DNA of 64,000 nt from Lysobacterales bacterium. GTDB taxonomy: Bacteria > Pseudomonadota > Gammaproteobacteria > Xanthomonadales > Xanthomonadaceae. This document shows, one piece after another, positions 15,360 through 24,388 of this stretch. Each line of letters opens with the position of its first letter. The stretch's first letter is position 1. The translations under genes were made by a program, and so were the position numbers. The stretch is from assembly GCA_017302035.1 (NCBI GenBank), contig JAFLEA010000001.1:62001-126000 (forward strand), in the 5' to 3' direction. The notes beneath the pieces are model-generated. The model had not been told where the DNA came from, made no database searches, and worked only from the letters and a program-made list of their open reading frames with translations.

Positions 15360-17789
15360 GTGACCCAGATCGAGACCGCCGCCGCCACCGGCAACCAGGC
15401 CCCGTCCCAGAAGGACGCATTCCTGCTCACCCCGCCGCCCACCGCCACTGCGATGAGCGTGACCAAGCGCAACGGCAGCCGCGAGGCGGTGGACCTGAAC
15501 AAGATCGTGCGCGCGGTGCAGCGCTGCTGCGAGGGCCTGTACGCGGTCGATCCGATGCGCGTGGCCACGCGCACGATTTCCGGCCTCTACGACGGCGCCA
15601 GCACCCGCGAGCTGGACGAGCTGTCGATCCGCACCGCCGCGCTGCTCACCGGCGAGGAGCCGGAGTACAGCCGCCTGGCCGCACGCCTGCTGGCCTGCTA
15701 CATCGCCAAGGAAGTCGCGGGGCAGGAGATCCACGCATTCTCGCAGTCGGTGGCGCGCGGCCACGAGGTCGGGCTGATCAACGAGCGCCTGCTCGGTTTC
15801 GTGCAGACCAATGCGCGCAAGCTCAACGACGCGCTGGATCCGGCGCTGGACCTGCGCTTCGACTACTTCGGCCTGCGCACCCTGTACGACCGCTACCTGC
15901 TGCGCCATCCGCACACCCGCAAGGTGATCGAGACCCCGCAGCAGTTCTTCCTGCGCATTGCGTGTGCGCTCAGCGAGGACGTGCCGGAGGCGCTGGCGCT
16001 GTACCGGCGCATGGGCCAGCTCGACTACCTGCCGTCCTCGCCGACCCTGTTCAACAGCGGCACCACCCACGAGCAGCTGTCCTCGTGCTTCCTGCTGGAT
16101 TCGCCGCAGGACACCCTGGAATCGATCTACGCCAAGTACGGCGACATCGCCCAGCTGTCCAAGTTCAGCGGCGGCATCGGCGTGAGCTATTCGCGGGTGC
16201 GCTCGCGCGGCTCGCTGATCAAGTCCACCAATGGCCACAGCAACGGCATCGTGCCGTGGCTGAAAACCCTCGATTCCTCGGTGGCGGCCGTCAACCAGGG
16301 CGGCAAGCGCAAGGGCGCGGCCTGCGTCTATCTGGAAACCTGGCACGCCGACATCGAGGATTTCCTCGAGCTGCGCGACAACACCGGCGACGAGGCCCGG
16401 CGCACCCACAACCTCAACCTGGCCAACTGGGTGCCGGACCTGTTCATGCAACGGGTCGAAGCCGACCAGGAATGGTCGCTGTTCGATCCGCGCGTGGTGC
16501 CTGAACTCACCGACCTGCATGGCGAGGCGTTCGAACGGGCCTATGTGCAGGCCGAAATGCAGGGCAAGGCGGCGCGGACGATCCCGGCGCGCAAGCTGTA
16601 CGCACGGATGATGCGCACCCTGGCCGAGACCGGCAACGGCTGGATGACGTTCAAGGACAAGTGCAACCGCGCCAGCAACCAGACCCTGCGCGCGGAGAAC
16701 GCGATCCACCTGTCCAATCTGTGCACCGAGATCCTGGAGGTCACCTCGGCCGAAGAGACGGCGGTGTGCAACCTGGGTTCCATCAACCTGGGCAACCATT
16801 TCGACGACGACGGGCACTTCGACTTCGAGCAACTGGCCGAGACCGTGCGCCTGGCCGTGCGCCAGCTCGACCGGGTGATCGACCTGAACTTCTACCCGAT
16901 CGAGACCGCGCGCCGGGGCAACCTGCGCTGGCGCCCGGTCGGGCTGGGCTGCATGGGCCTGCAGGACGTGTTCTTCCGCCTGCGCCTGCCGTTCGACAGC
17001 GAACAGGCACGGGGGTTGTCGGCGAAGATTGCCGAGACCATCTACTTCCACGCGCTGGAAACCTCGGTGGAGTTGGCGCAGGAGCGTGGCCGGCATCCGT
17101 CCTTCGCCGATACCCGTGCGGCCACCGGCGAGCTGCAGTTCGACGCCTGGGGTGTGGTGCCCGAAAACAGCCAGCGCTGGGACGCGCTGCGCGGGCGGAT
17201 CAAGGAACACGGACTGCGCAACTCGCTGCTGATCGCCATCGCCCCGACCGCGACCATCGCTTCGATCGCCGGCTGCTACGAGTGCGTGGAGCCGCAGGTG
17301 TCCAACCTGTTCAAGCGCGAGACCCTGTCGGGCGACTTCCTGCAGGTCAACCGCTACCTGGTCGGCGAGCTGAAGCAGCTGGGCCTGTGGACGCCGGAGG
17401 TGCGCGACGCGATCAAGCTGGCCGAGGGTTCGATCCAGGGCATCGCCGGGATTCCCGAGGCACTGCAGCATATCTATCGCACGGCCTGGGAACTGCCGAT
17501 GCGTTCGCTGATCGACATGGCCGCAGGCCGCGGCGCCTTCATCGACCAGTCGGCCTCGCTCAACCTGTTCATGGAGAGCCCGAACATCGGCGCGCTGTCG
17601 TCCATGTACATGTATGCGTGGAAGCAGGGCATCAAGACCACCTACTACCTGCGCTCGCGCCCGGCCACCCGGATCGCCAAGACCACGGTCGGCCACGCCG
17701 CCACCGCGGCGCCCAAGCCGGCCTACACGCCCACCGAGGCGGTGGCCTGCTCGCTGGAAAACCCCGAGGCCTGCGAAGCCTGCCAGTAA
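15360..17789 (+). CDS. nrdA: Ribonucleoside-diphosphate reductase, class Ia alpha subunit
   Basis: NrdA makes deoxyribonucleotides from ribonucleoside diphosphates with NrdB. The 809-residue protein has an N-terminal ATP-cone (VTKRNGSREAVDLNKIVRAV), the active-site cysteines Cys243 (SSCFLL) and Cys470 (AVCNLGS), the thiyl-radical Cys455 in NLCTE, and a C-terminal CxxC tail (EACEACQ). The GTG start at 15360 is chosen because AAGGAGG lies seven bases upstream; the frame stays open further upstream into the riboswitch leader. The enzyme needs no B12, which explains the B12 riboswitch in front. nrdB follows after 21 bp. Confidence 0.97.
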   Translation: MTQIETAAATGNQAPSQKDAFLLTPPPTATAMSVTKRNGSREAVDLNKIVRAVQRCCEGLYAVDPMRVATRTISGLYDGASTRELDELSIRTAALLTGEEPEYSRLAARLLACYIAKEVAGQEIHAFSQSVARGHEVGLINERLLGFVQTNARKLNDALDPALDLRFDYFGLRTLYDRYLLRHPHTRKVIETPQQFFLRIACALSEDVPEALALYRRMGQLDYLPSSPTLFNSGTTHEQLSSCFLLDSPQDTLESIYAKYGDIAQLSKFSGGIGVSYSRVRSRGSLIKSTNGHSNGIVPWLKTLDSSVAAVNQGGKRKGAACVYLETWHADIEDFLELRDNTGDEARRTHNLNLANWVPDLFMQRVEADQEWSLFDPRVVPELTDLHGEAFERAYVQAEMQGKAARTIPARKLYARMMRTLAETGNGWMTFKDKCNRASNQTLRAENAIHLSNLCTEILEVTSAEETAVCNLGSINLGNHFDDDGHFDFEQLAETVRLAVRQLDRVIDLNFYPIETARRGNLRWRPVGLGCMGLQDVFFRLRLPFDSEQARGLSAKIAETIYFHALETSVELAQERGRHPSFADTRAATGELQFDAWGVVPENSQRWDALRGRIKEHGLRNSLLIAIAPTATIASIAGCYECVEPQVSNLFKRETLSGDFLQVNRYLVGELKQLGLWTPEVRDAIKLAEGSIQGIAGIPEALQHIYRTAWELPMRSLIDMAAGRGAFIDQSASLNLFMESPNIGALSSMYMYAWKQGIKTTYYLRSRPATRIAKTTVGHAATAAPKPAYTPTEAVACSLENPEACEACQ

Positions 17790-17810
17790 CCCCTGCAACG
17801 AGACCACGAC

Positions 17811-18830
17811 ATGTCCACCCACAACCGCCAGATGCTGCTCGACCCCGGCTTCGAGCTGACCCTGCGCCCGATGCGTTACCCGCAGTTCTACGACATGTAC
17901 CGCGACGCGATCAAGAACACCTGGACGGTGGAGGAGATCAACTTCCAGATCGACATCACCGACCTGCATTCGAAGATGACCGCGGCCGACCGCCACCTGA
18001 TCCATCGCCTGGTCGCGTTCTTCGCCACCGGCGATTCGATCGTGTCCAACAACCTGGTGCTGAACCTGTACCAGCACCTCAACGCGCCCGAAGCGCGCAT
18101 GTACCTGTCGCGCCAGCTGTACGAGGAGGCGTTGCATGTGCAGTTCTACCTGACCCTGCTGGACAACTACCTGCCCGACCCCGGCGAGCGGGCCAAGGCC
18201 TTCGCCGCGGTGGAGAACATCCCCTCGATCAAGAAGAAGGCCGACTTCTGCTTCAAGTGGATCGATTCGATCCAGGGCCTGCGCCGGATCGAGACCCGCG
18301 ACCAGCGCCGCCAGTTCCTGCTCAACCAGATCTGCTTCGCGGCCTGCATCGAGGGCCTGTTCTTCTTCGCCGCCTTCGCCTACGTGTACTACTTCCGTTC
18401 GCGCGGCCTGCTGCCAGGCCTGGCCTCGGGCACCAACTGGGTGTTCCGCGACGAGAGCTGCCACATGGAATTCGCGTTCGAGTCCGTGCGCACCGTGCGC
18501 GAGGAGGAGCCGGACCTGTTCGACGAGACCATGCAGCAGCAGGTCTACGACATGCTGGAGGAGGCGATCGAGTGCGAGCTGCAGTTCGCCGAGGACGTGC
18601 TGTCCGGCGGCGTGGCCGGCATTTCGACCCGCGACATGCGCCAGTATCTGCAGCACTGCGCCGACAACCATTTCGCCAAGCTGGGCATGGAGCGGCGCTA
18701 CCACGTGCGCAACCCGCTGCCGTTCATGGAGCTGCAGGACGTGCAGGAGCTGACCAACTTCTTCGAGCGCCGGGTCTCGGCCTACCAGGTCGGCGTGCAG
18801 GGCGAGGTCGGCTTCGACCACGCGTTCTGA
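17811..18830 (+). CDS. nrdB: Ribonucleoside-diphosphate reductase, class Ia beta subunit
   Basis: NrdB carries the di-iron tyrosyl radical cofactor for NrdA. The 339-residue ferritin-like protein has the metal-ligand patterns YEEALHVQF and RDESCHMEF, and a radical-transfer C-terminus ending YQVGVQGEVGFDHAF. It lies 21 bp after nrdA and must share the B12-riboswitch transcript. Length is typical for xanthomonad-type NrdB and shorter than that of E. coli. Confidence 0.97.
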   Translation: MSTHNRQMLLDPGFELTLRPMRYPQFYDMYRDAIKNTWTVEEINFQIDITDLHSKMTAADRHLIHRLVAFFATGDSIVSNNLVLNLYQHLNAPEARMYLSRQLYEEALHVQFYLTLLDNYLPDPGERAKAFAAVENIPSIKKKADFCFKWIDSIQGLRRIETRDQRRQFLLNQICFAACIEGLFFFAAFAYVYYFRSRGLLPGLASGTNWVFRDESCHMEFAFESVRTVREEEPDLFDETMQQQVYDMLEEAIECELQFAEDVLSGGVAGISTRDMRQYLQHCADNHFAKLGMERRYHVRNPLPFMELQDVQELTNFFERRVSAYQVGVQGEVGFDHAF

Positions 18831-18860
18831 TCCCGGCGATGCAACAAGCAGGAGCGGCCC

Positions 18861-19262
18861 ATGCCTGAAGCCCCACCGGTCGTGGCGCGCCACACCGAGG
18901 CGCGCCTGTTGCACATGGTCTTCCCGGACCATACCAACCACCTGGGCACGCTGTTCGGAGGCCAGGCGCTGGCGTGGATGGACATGGCCGCGTTCATTGC
19001 CGCTTCGCGCTGGTCGCGCACCATGGTGGTCACCGCGCGCTCGGAGCAGGTCGATTTCAACCAGCCTGTGCACAAGGGCGACCTGGTGGAGGTGGTGGCG
19101 CGGATCGGCCGGGTCGGGCGCAGTTCGATGCACGTTGAGGTGGAGGTGTTCAACGAGCAGTTGCTCAGCGGCGAACGCACGCTGTGCACGCAGGGCCGCT
19201 TCGTGATGATCGCGTTGGGCGCGGACGGCAAACCGACGGCGGTGTTGCCGCTGCCGGTGTAG
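18861..19262 (+). CDS. Acyl-CoA thioesterase, hotdog fold (YciA/BFIT type)
   Basis: The 133-residue single hotdog-domain protein has the family signature NHLGTLFGGQALAWMD, followed by DFNQPVHKGDLVEV. Such enzymes hydrolyse short- to long-chain acyl-CoA in the cytosol. AGGAG precedes the ATG by six bases. It starts 30 bp after nrdB with no terminator between, so it probably lies in the B12-controlled nrdAB transcript, an unexpected partner. The substrate is unknown. Confidence 0.9.
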   Translation: MPEAPPVVARHTEARLLHMVFPDHTNHLGTLFGGQALAWMDMAAFIAASRWSRTMVVTARSEQVDFNQPVHKGDLVEVVARIGRVGRSSMHVEVEVFNEQLLSGERTLCTQGRFVMIALGADGKPTAVLPLPV

Positions 19263-19272
19263 GAGACGCTTG

Positions 19273-19306
19273 AGACCACGCCAGGCATTCCTGTCTGGCA
19301 TGGTCT
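19273..19306. terminator. Possible bidirectional terminator between thioesterase and metE
   Basis: GACCACGCCAG (19274-19284) pairs with CTGGCATGGTC (19295-19305) with one C-A mismatch and a ten-base loop, flanked by one more A-T pair. It sits between two convergent genes. There is no proper T-tract on either strand, so termination strength is uncertain. Confidence 0.45.
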
Positions 19307-19353
19307 TGCACGGGAGACGCCGGGCTCCGGCACCCGGCCGGAACCCGGCGCGT

Positions 19354-21645
19354 TCACGTTGCTAATGCCGATGACCCGCGCAAGGCCCGCGCGGCCTCGA
19401 CCATCCGCTCCAGCGCGGCGCCGGTCTCCGCCCAGCCACGAGTCTTCAGACCGCAATCCGGGTTCACCCACACCTGCTCGGGCGCCAGCACCGCGCGCGC
19501 CTTCCCCAGCAGTTCCACCATCTCGGCGGTGGTGGGGATGCGCGGGGAGTGTATGTCGTACACGCCTGGACCGATCCCGTTCGGATAGCGGAACGTCACG
19601 AACGCATCCAGCAGCTCCATTCGCGAGCGCGAGGTCTCGATCGAGATCACGTCCGCATCCATCGCCGCCACCGCTTCGATGATGTCGTTGAACTCGGAGT
19701 AACACATGTGGGTGTGGATCTGGGTCGCATCGCCCACGCCGGAGGCGGTCAGACGGAAGCTGTGCACCGCCCAGTCCAGGTACGCCTGCCATTGCGCGCG
19801 GCGCAGCGGCAGGCCTTCGCGCAGCGCCGGTTCGTCGATCTGGATGATGCCGATGCCCGCCGCCTCCAGGTCGGTCACCTCGTCGCGCAGGGCCAGGGCG
19901 ATCTGCCGGCAGGTATCGGCGCGCGGCTGGTCGTCGCGCACGAACGACCACTGCAGCACGGTTACGGGGCCGGTGAGCATGCCCTTCATCGGCAGCGCCG
20001 TCAGCGACTGCGCAAAGCGGGACCAGCGCACCGTCATCGGCGCCGGGCGCACCACGTCGCCGAAGATGATCGGTGGCTTCACGCAGCGGCTGCCGTAGCT
20101 CTGCACCCAGCCCAGCTTGGTGAAGGCGAAGCCGTCGAGCTGTTCGCCGAAGTACTCGACCATGTCGTTGCGTTCGAACTCGCCATGCACCAGCACGTCG
20201 ATCCCGATGCGTTCCTGATAGCGCACGCACTTCTCGGTCTCGGTTTCGAGGAACGCCTCGTAATCGGCCTCCGAGAGCTTGCCCGACTTGAATTTCGCGC
20301 GGGCCTCGCGCACTTCATGGGTCTGCGGGAACGAGCCGATGGTGGTGGTCGGGTACGGAGGCAGGTCGAGGGCGGCATCCTGCGCGCGGCGGCGCACCGG
20401 GTATGGCGATTGGCGTCGGTCGGCGTCGGCGGCCAGGCTGGCCAGGCGCGCGGCCACTTCCGGGCGGTGCACGCGCGGGGACGCCTTGCGCGATTCGATC
20501 CGTGCGCGCGCGTCCTCCAGCGCGGCTTCGGCGTCCTCGCGGCCGTCCAGTGCGTTGGCCAGCACCCGGATCTCGCCAAGTTTCTGTTTGGCGAACGACA
20601 GCCACGACTTGAGCTCGGCATCCAGCGACTTCTCGCCATCCAGGTCCACGGGGACATGCAGCAGCGAGCACGACGGTGCCAGCCACAGGCGTTCGTCGCC
20701 GAGACGGGTGCGCGCATAGCGGGCCAGCAGCAGGGCGTTGTCCAGGCGTGTGCGCCAGATGTTGCGGCCATCGACCAGGCCGGCGGAGAGCACGCGGTCG
20801 TCCGGCAGCGTCGCCAATACTGTTTCAAGTTCCTCCGGCGCGCGCACCAGGTCCACGTGCATGCCGTCCACCGGCAGCGAGGCGGCCAGTTCCAGGTTGT
20901 CGCCCAGGCCGCCGAAGTAGCCGGCCAGCAGCAGCTTCGGCCGTACACCGTCGGCGAGCGCCGCGTAGGCCTTGCGAAACGCTGCGCGCGAAGCCTCCGG
21001 CAGGTCCAGCACCAGCGCCGGCTCGTCGATCTGCACCCACTGCGCGCCGGCGATATGCAGCTTCTCCAGCAATTGCGCGTAGGCCGGCAGCAGGTGCTCG
21101 AGCAACGCGAAGCGGTCGCTGTCGTCCACGGTCTTGGCCAGCCACAGGAAGGTGACCGGGCCGATCAGCACCGGACGGGTGTCGATGCCCAGTGCCTTCG
21201 CTTCCAGGTACTCGGCCACCGGCTTGTCGCCGCGCAGGGCGAAGCGCTGGCCCGCTTCGAGTTCCGGCACCAGATAGTGGTAGTTGGTGTCGAACCACTT
21301 GGTCATTTCCAGCGCGTGCAGGTCGATGCCGTCGCGCTGATAGCCACGGGCCAGGGCGAAGTAGCCGGCCAGCGGATCGGCATCGGCCAGCGCGCGGTAG
21401 CGCTGCGGGATCGCGTCGAACAGGAAGGCGGTGTCGAGCACCTGGTCATACAACGAGAAGTCGTTGCTGGGCGGCAGGTCGATCCCGGACTCGCGTTGCA
21501 GCGCCCAGTGGCGCGCGCGCAGTTCGCGCGCGGTGGCTTGCAGGTCGGCGGCCGGGGTGTCGCCCCGCCAGTGGGATTCCAGCGCGTGCTTGAGCTCGCG
21601 GCGGGCGCCGATGCGCGGGAAGCCGAGGTTGGTGGTAAGCGTCAT
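19354..21645 (-). CDS. metE: Cobalamin-independent methionine synthase
   Basis: MetE transfers the methyl group of 5-methyltetrahydropteroyl-triglutamate to homocysteine without B12. The 763-residue protein starts [19 protein letters not shown] and has the zinc-site motifs [10 protein letters not shown] (His and Cys ligands) and [11 protein letters not shown] (last Cys). The ATG at 21645 is conserved in position with the GFPRIG N-terminus; the frame continues upstream but only through leader RNA. A cobalamin riboswitch precedes it, so it should be off when B12 allows MetH to work. Confidence 0.97.
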   Translation of the reverse strand: MTLTTNLGFPRIGARRELKHALESHWRGDTPAADLQATARELRARHWALQRESGIDLPPSNDFSLYDQVLDTAFLFDAIPQRYRALADADPLAGYFALARGYQRDGIDLHALEMTKWFDTNYHYLVPELEAGQRFALRGDKPVAEYLEAKALGIDTRPVLIGPVTFLWLAKTVDDSDRFALLEHLLPAYAQLLEKLHIAGAQWVQIDEPALVLDLPEASRAAFRKAYAALADGVRPKLLLAGYFGGLGDNLELAASLPVDGMHVDLVRAPEELETVLATLPDDRVLSAGLVDGRNIWRTRLDNALLLARYARTRLGDERLWLAPSCSLLHVPVDLDGEKSLDAELKSWLSFAKQKLGEIRVLANALDGREDAEAALEDARARIESRKASPRVHRPEVAARLASLAADADRRQSPYPVRRRAQDAALDLPPYPTTTIGSFPQTHEVREARAKFKSGKLSEADYEAFLETETEKCVRYQERIGIDVLVHGEFERNDMVEYFGEQLDGFAFTKLGWVQSYGSRCVKPPIIFGDVVRPAPMTVRWSRFAQSLTALPMKGMLTGPVTVLQWSFVRDDQPRADTCRQIALALRDEVTDLEAAGIGIIQIDEPALREGLPLRRAQWQAYLDWAVHSFRLTASGVGDATQIHTHMCYSEFNDIIEAVAAMDADVISIETSRSRMELLDAFVTFRYPNGIGPGVYDIHSPRIPTTAEMVELLGKARAVLAPEQVWVNPDCGLKTRGWAETGAALERMVEAARALRGSSALAT

Positions 21646-21726
21646 GTTGCGATTCCTCATGCGTGGTCGATGAGGAACGAAGGGCGGGCGCCGCACGTGG
21701 GCCACGGGCGGTACCGGAGCGACCTT

Positions 21727-21858
21727 CGCCCCCGCGGGCGAACCGGAACCACCACGGGGACGTGCACGGAGACGCACGCGCGGCTTCCCGCCGCGCACGA
21801 GCGTCCGGCCACCTCCCCGCGGAGGCTCCAGGTCATGCGGAAGGCGGGCACGCCTTCC
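21727..21858 (-). promoter_or_regulatory. Expression platform hairpins between B12 riboswitch and metE
   Basis: Just past the aptamer, GGAAGGCG and CGCCTTCC (21839-21858) form a tight hairpin, followed by CCTCC-GCGG-GGAGG. No T-tract follows, so the switch may act on translation or through Rho. The precise mechanism cannot be decided here. Confidence 0.45.
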
Positions 21859-21864
21859 GGCCGG

Positions 21865-22067
21865 GGCAGGTCTTCGGGCTCGTGGACGGGACGGCGCGGG
21901 CGCGCCGGGGGCCTACTGTCCGCCGCTTCCCGGCCGGTGAAGGCCAGTGCGATGGCGGGGGTCGTTTCCAGTTACCGCTGCGGGGCAGCGCCGGAATTGC
22001 CCCGTTGGCGGGGTGCACCGGACTTCCCTTTTAATCCATCGCTACATCCTGATGAAGCGATGGAACC
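21865..22067 (-). ncRNA. Cobalamin riboswitch upstream of metE
   Basis: On the minus strand the leader shows GGGAAGTCCGGTG, then CGCTGCCCCGCAGCGGTAAC, then GCACTGGCC and finally CGAAGACCTGCC, the ordered conserved blocks of the B12 aptamer. It begins with GGTTCC at 22067. B12-element control of metE is well known in proteobacteria. About 220 bases separate it from the metE ATG. Confidence 0.95.
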
Positions 22068-22078
22068 TCGACGGGCGA

Positions 22079-22107
22079 ACATTAGCCTGGGTCGCCGCGC
22101 GCGTCAA
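22079..22107 (-). promoter_or_regulatory. Promoter of the metE riboswitch transcript
   Basis: On the minus strand TTGACG (22107-22102) and TAATGT (22084-22079) are 17 bases apart. This places the start near 22072, at the 5' edge of the aptamer. Confidence 0.7.
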
Positions 22108-22178
22108 CGGCGGGCCTGCGGGGCCGGGTCGGCTTCGATCACGCATTCCGGTTCCGGAGAGGCAGCCGTGCCCGTCGT

Positions 22179-22249
22179 GTAGAGCCGACTGTGGGTCGGC
22201 CGCCCTTCTCGACCCACGTCAAATGCAGCCGACCAACCGTCGGCTTTGC
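22179..22249. repeat. Inverted pair of GTAG-type REP palindromes
   Basis: A unit beginning GTAGAGCCGACTGTGGGTCG (22179-22200) is followed 24 bp later by an inverted unit (22225-22249, core AGCCGACCAACCGTCGGCT). Each has a hairpin core AGCCGAC/GTCGGCT. The GTAG head and core match the REP class described in Stenotrophomonas maltophilia; the second unit has a degenerate head. Such doublets are spread by a RAYT transposase and can fold in RNA. It lies before the serine hydrolase gene. Confidence 0.85.
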
Positions 22250-22294
22250 ATGGCCGTTACATGGCCGTTGCTTGATCGCCGTCGGCTGAGTCGC

Positions 22295-22300
22295 TTCAAT
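22295..22300 (+). promoter_or_regulatory. Weak -10-like box of the serine hydrolase, leaderless geometry
   Basis: TTCAAT is followed by ACACAC and the ATG at 22307, the same six-base spacing as at five other genes. Only four of six positions match the -10 consensus and no Shine-Dalgarno is present. Confidence 0.35.
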
Positions 22301-22306
22301 ACACAC

Positions 22307-23572
22307 ATGCCCCCGGCCGAACCAGACGCCTGCATCCCGTTGACCCGTCGCCGGCTGCTGGGCGCCGGGATCGGGCTGGGCACCCTCGGTGTCCTGCCGG
22401 GTCACGCCGCCGCTGCGCTGCGCAACGCCGAAGCGGTGGATTGGATCCCGCCGGAGGATTTCCTGGCCGACCTGCCGCGGCAGATGCGGGCACTGGGCGT
22501 GCCCGGGATCGGCATGGCGGTAGTCGAGCGCGGGGAGCCGGTGTGGTCGCGCGGGTTCGGCGTGGTGCACGCCGGGCGCGGCACGCCCATCGCCGACACG
22601 ACCCTGTTCGAGGTGGCCTCGCTGAGCAAGCCGGTATTCGCCTACCTGGCGCTGCAACTGGTGGATCGCGGCGAGCTATCGCTGGACCGGCCGTTGGTCG
22701 AGTACCTGCGGCCCGGATATCTGGGCAACGGTCCGTGGGTGGACGCGATCACCGCCCGCGACGTGCTGCGCCACTCCACCGGCCTGCCCGATTGGCGCAA
22801 GGACCCCGCGCACGAACCGCTGGTGCCGGCGGTGGCGCCGGGCGTGCGCATCGACTATTCCGGCGAGGCCTTCGTCTGGCTGCAGTTGGCAGTCGAGGCG
22901 ATCACCGGCGAAAGCCTGGACGCAAGCATGCAGCGGCTGCTGTTCGGGCCGGCCGGCATGCGCGACAGCAGCTATGCATGGAGTCCGGAACTGGCGGCGC
23001 GGTCGGTGTACGGCCATGGCCCGCCGGGCGCCAAGGGCATGCCGCCGCAGATGCTGCGCGAGCAATGGCAGGCGGCGCAGGTGGTGGCCGAGCGCCATGG
23101 CCAGTCGTTGAAGGACTGGCGCTATGCCGATGCCGAAGCCGCATTGCCCGAGGTGCAGGCGCTCGCGCCCGCCGGCCTGGTCGCCTGGCCGGGCGACATC
23201 CTCGCCAACGCCGCGGCCAGCCTGCGCTGCACGGTGCTCGACTACGCCCGCTTCATGGCGCTGATGGTGCATGCGCGCGGCGCGGACTGGGAACTGCTGC
23301 CGGCCACGCGCACGGCGATGTTGACTCCGCAAATCGAAGTTCCCGGCCGCTGGAGCGAAAAGACCCTGGGCTGGAACCTGGAGCCGACCGCGCGCGGCCC
23401 GATGTTCTTCCACTCCGGCAGCAACGGCGGGATCTTCAAGACCTTCGCCCTGGGCGATGCGGCGCGCCAGCGCGCGCTGGTGGTGGCGACCAATGCGGCG
23501 CAGGGCAACCTGCTGTATCGGCGCGTGGTGCGGGCGGCGACCGGGATCGACCTGCTGGCGTTCGATGTCTGA
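22307..23572 (+). CDS. Exported serine hydrolase, beta-lactamase/class C type
   Basis: The 421-residue protein has a Tat-like signal (TRRRLLGAGIGLGTLG) and the penicillin-binding-protein fold motifs: SLSK (SxxK nucleophile) in FEVASLSKPVFA, a YSG motif in place of YxN (RIDYSGEAF), and HSGSNGG as the HxG strand. Such proteins act as class C-like beta-lactamases, D,D-peptidases or esterases in the periplasm. The HSG strand and YSG favour an esterase or peptidase over a true AmpC, but this is inference. The start at 22307 precedes the Tat motif; the longer frame shadows the riboswitch leader. Confidence 0.88.
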   Translation: MPPAEPDACIPLTRRRLLGAGIGLGTLGVLPGHAAAALRNAEAVDWIPPEDFLADLPRQMRALGVPGIGMAVVERGEPVWSRGFGVVHAGRGTPIADTTLFEVASLSKPVFAYLALQLVDRGELSLDRPLVEYLRPGYLGNGPWVDAITARDVLRHSTGLPDWRKDPAHEPLVPAVAPGVRIDYSGEAFVWLQLAVEAITGESLDASMQRLLFGPAGMRDSSYAWSPELAARSVYGHGPPGAKGMPPQMLREQWQAAQVVAERHGQSLKDWRYADAEAALPEVQALAPAGLVAWPGDILANAAASLRCTVLDYARFMALMVHARGADWELLPATRTAMLTPQIEVPGRWSEKTLGWNLEPTARGPMFFHSGSNGGIFKTFALGDAARQRALVVATNAAQGNLLYRRVVRAATGIDLLAFDV

Positions 23573-23612
23573 GTCGGTGCCTGGACGCGACCGGGCCCGC
23601 AGGGGCGTTGCA

Positions 23613-24386
23613 TCAGCCGGCGTCGGGATGGCGACGCTTCCACTCGGCCAGTGCGCGCCGGTACTCCACCAGGGCCTCGGCGTAGACATCGAGCACGCAG
23701 ATCGGGCAGCCGCTCTCGCAGCATTCGTTGGGAAGCGGCTTTTCCGGCGGTAACGGAGGCGGGTCGTCGACGGATCCGGCGCCGGTTGGCGGGGACGGGT
23801 TCATGGCCCGGGGCAATGTACCCGATCCGCTTCGGCCGCCGAAACCCATCCGGCGCGCGATCAAGCGATCGTTGCGGAGCCATGGGTGCCAGGCTGCGGC
23901 GGCCACGTGCAGGCCGGCCAGGACCAGCAGACACCCGGCGCCGTACGTATGCACGTACCAGGCGATGGCGCGCCCGGTTTCGTCGTCCTCCGGCGGAACG
24001 AACAGGGCAGGCACTACCCAGCCTCCCGGCATGCTGCGGTCGGCGCCCATCCAGACCCAGATGACGTACCCACTGACCGGCAACGCCAGGACCAGCAGGT
24101 AGAGCAGAGCGTGGACGCCGGTTGCGATCCGCGATGCCCATCGCGGACCGTAACCGGCACCACGCGGCGTACCCAGGGCCAGGCGCAGGAACAGCCGGAC
24201 CGTCATCAACAGCGCGATGGATACGCCCAGCTGGAAATGGATCGGGAACAGCGCATCGGATACCGTCGGCGAGGCGGATCGTTCCGCGGCGAACCCCAGC
24301 ACGAGTTGCGCCGCCAGCAGTGCGGCAATCAGCCAGTGGAGCACGCGCACGGCCAGCGGATAGCGGTCCGCGACCCGTGGTTGCAT
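23613..24386 (-). CDS. Cytochrome b561 fused to a C-terminal oxidoreductase-like CxxC domain
   Basis: The single 257-residue frame has two parts. Residues 1-190 form a four-helix cytochrome b561 (VLHWLIAALL, IHFQLGVSIALL, GVHALLYLLVLALP, GLHVAAAAWH supply haem His), an inner-membrane quinol-linked electron carrier. Residues 195-257 match the small oxidoreductase-like domain (PPEKPLPNECCESGCPICV), normally a separate protein of about 60 residues. An ATG at 23804 could start the small domain alone, but I see no Shine-Dalgarno there. It starts three bases after the intradiol-like lipoprotein stop, so the two form an operon. Confidence 0.8.
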   Translation of the reverse strand: MQPRVADRYPLAVRVLHWLIAALLAAQLVLGFAAERSASPTVSDALFPIHFQLGVSIALLMTVRLFLRLALGTPRGAGYGPRWASRIATGVHALLYLLVLALPVSGYVIWVWMGADRSMPGGWVVPALFVPPEDDETGRAIAWYVHTYGAGCLLVLAGLHVAAAAWHPWLRNDRLIARRMGFGGRSGSGTLPRAMNPSPPTGAGSVDDPPPLPPEKPLPNECCESGCPICVLDVYAEALVEYRRALAEWKRRHPDAG

Positions 24387-24388
24387 GC

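Noticed and set aside
19273..19306. Strong intrinsic terminator between thioesterase and metE
   Set aside because: The hairpin is real but has a mismatch and no T-tract, so it is kept only as a weak candidate.
21646..21798. Upstream extension of metE frame into the leader
   Set aside because: The conserved N-terminus [13 protein letters not shown] begins at 21645 and the rest is riboswitch platform RNA.
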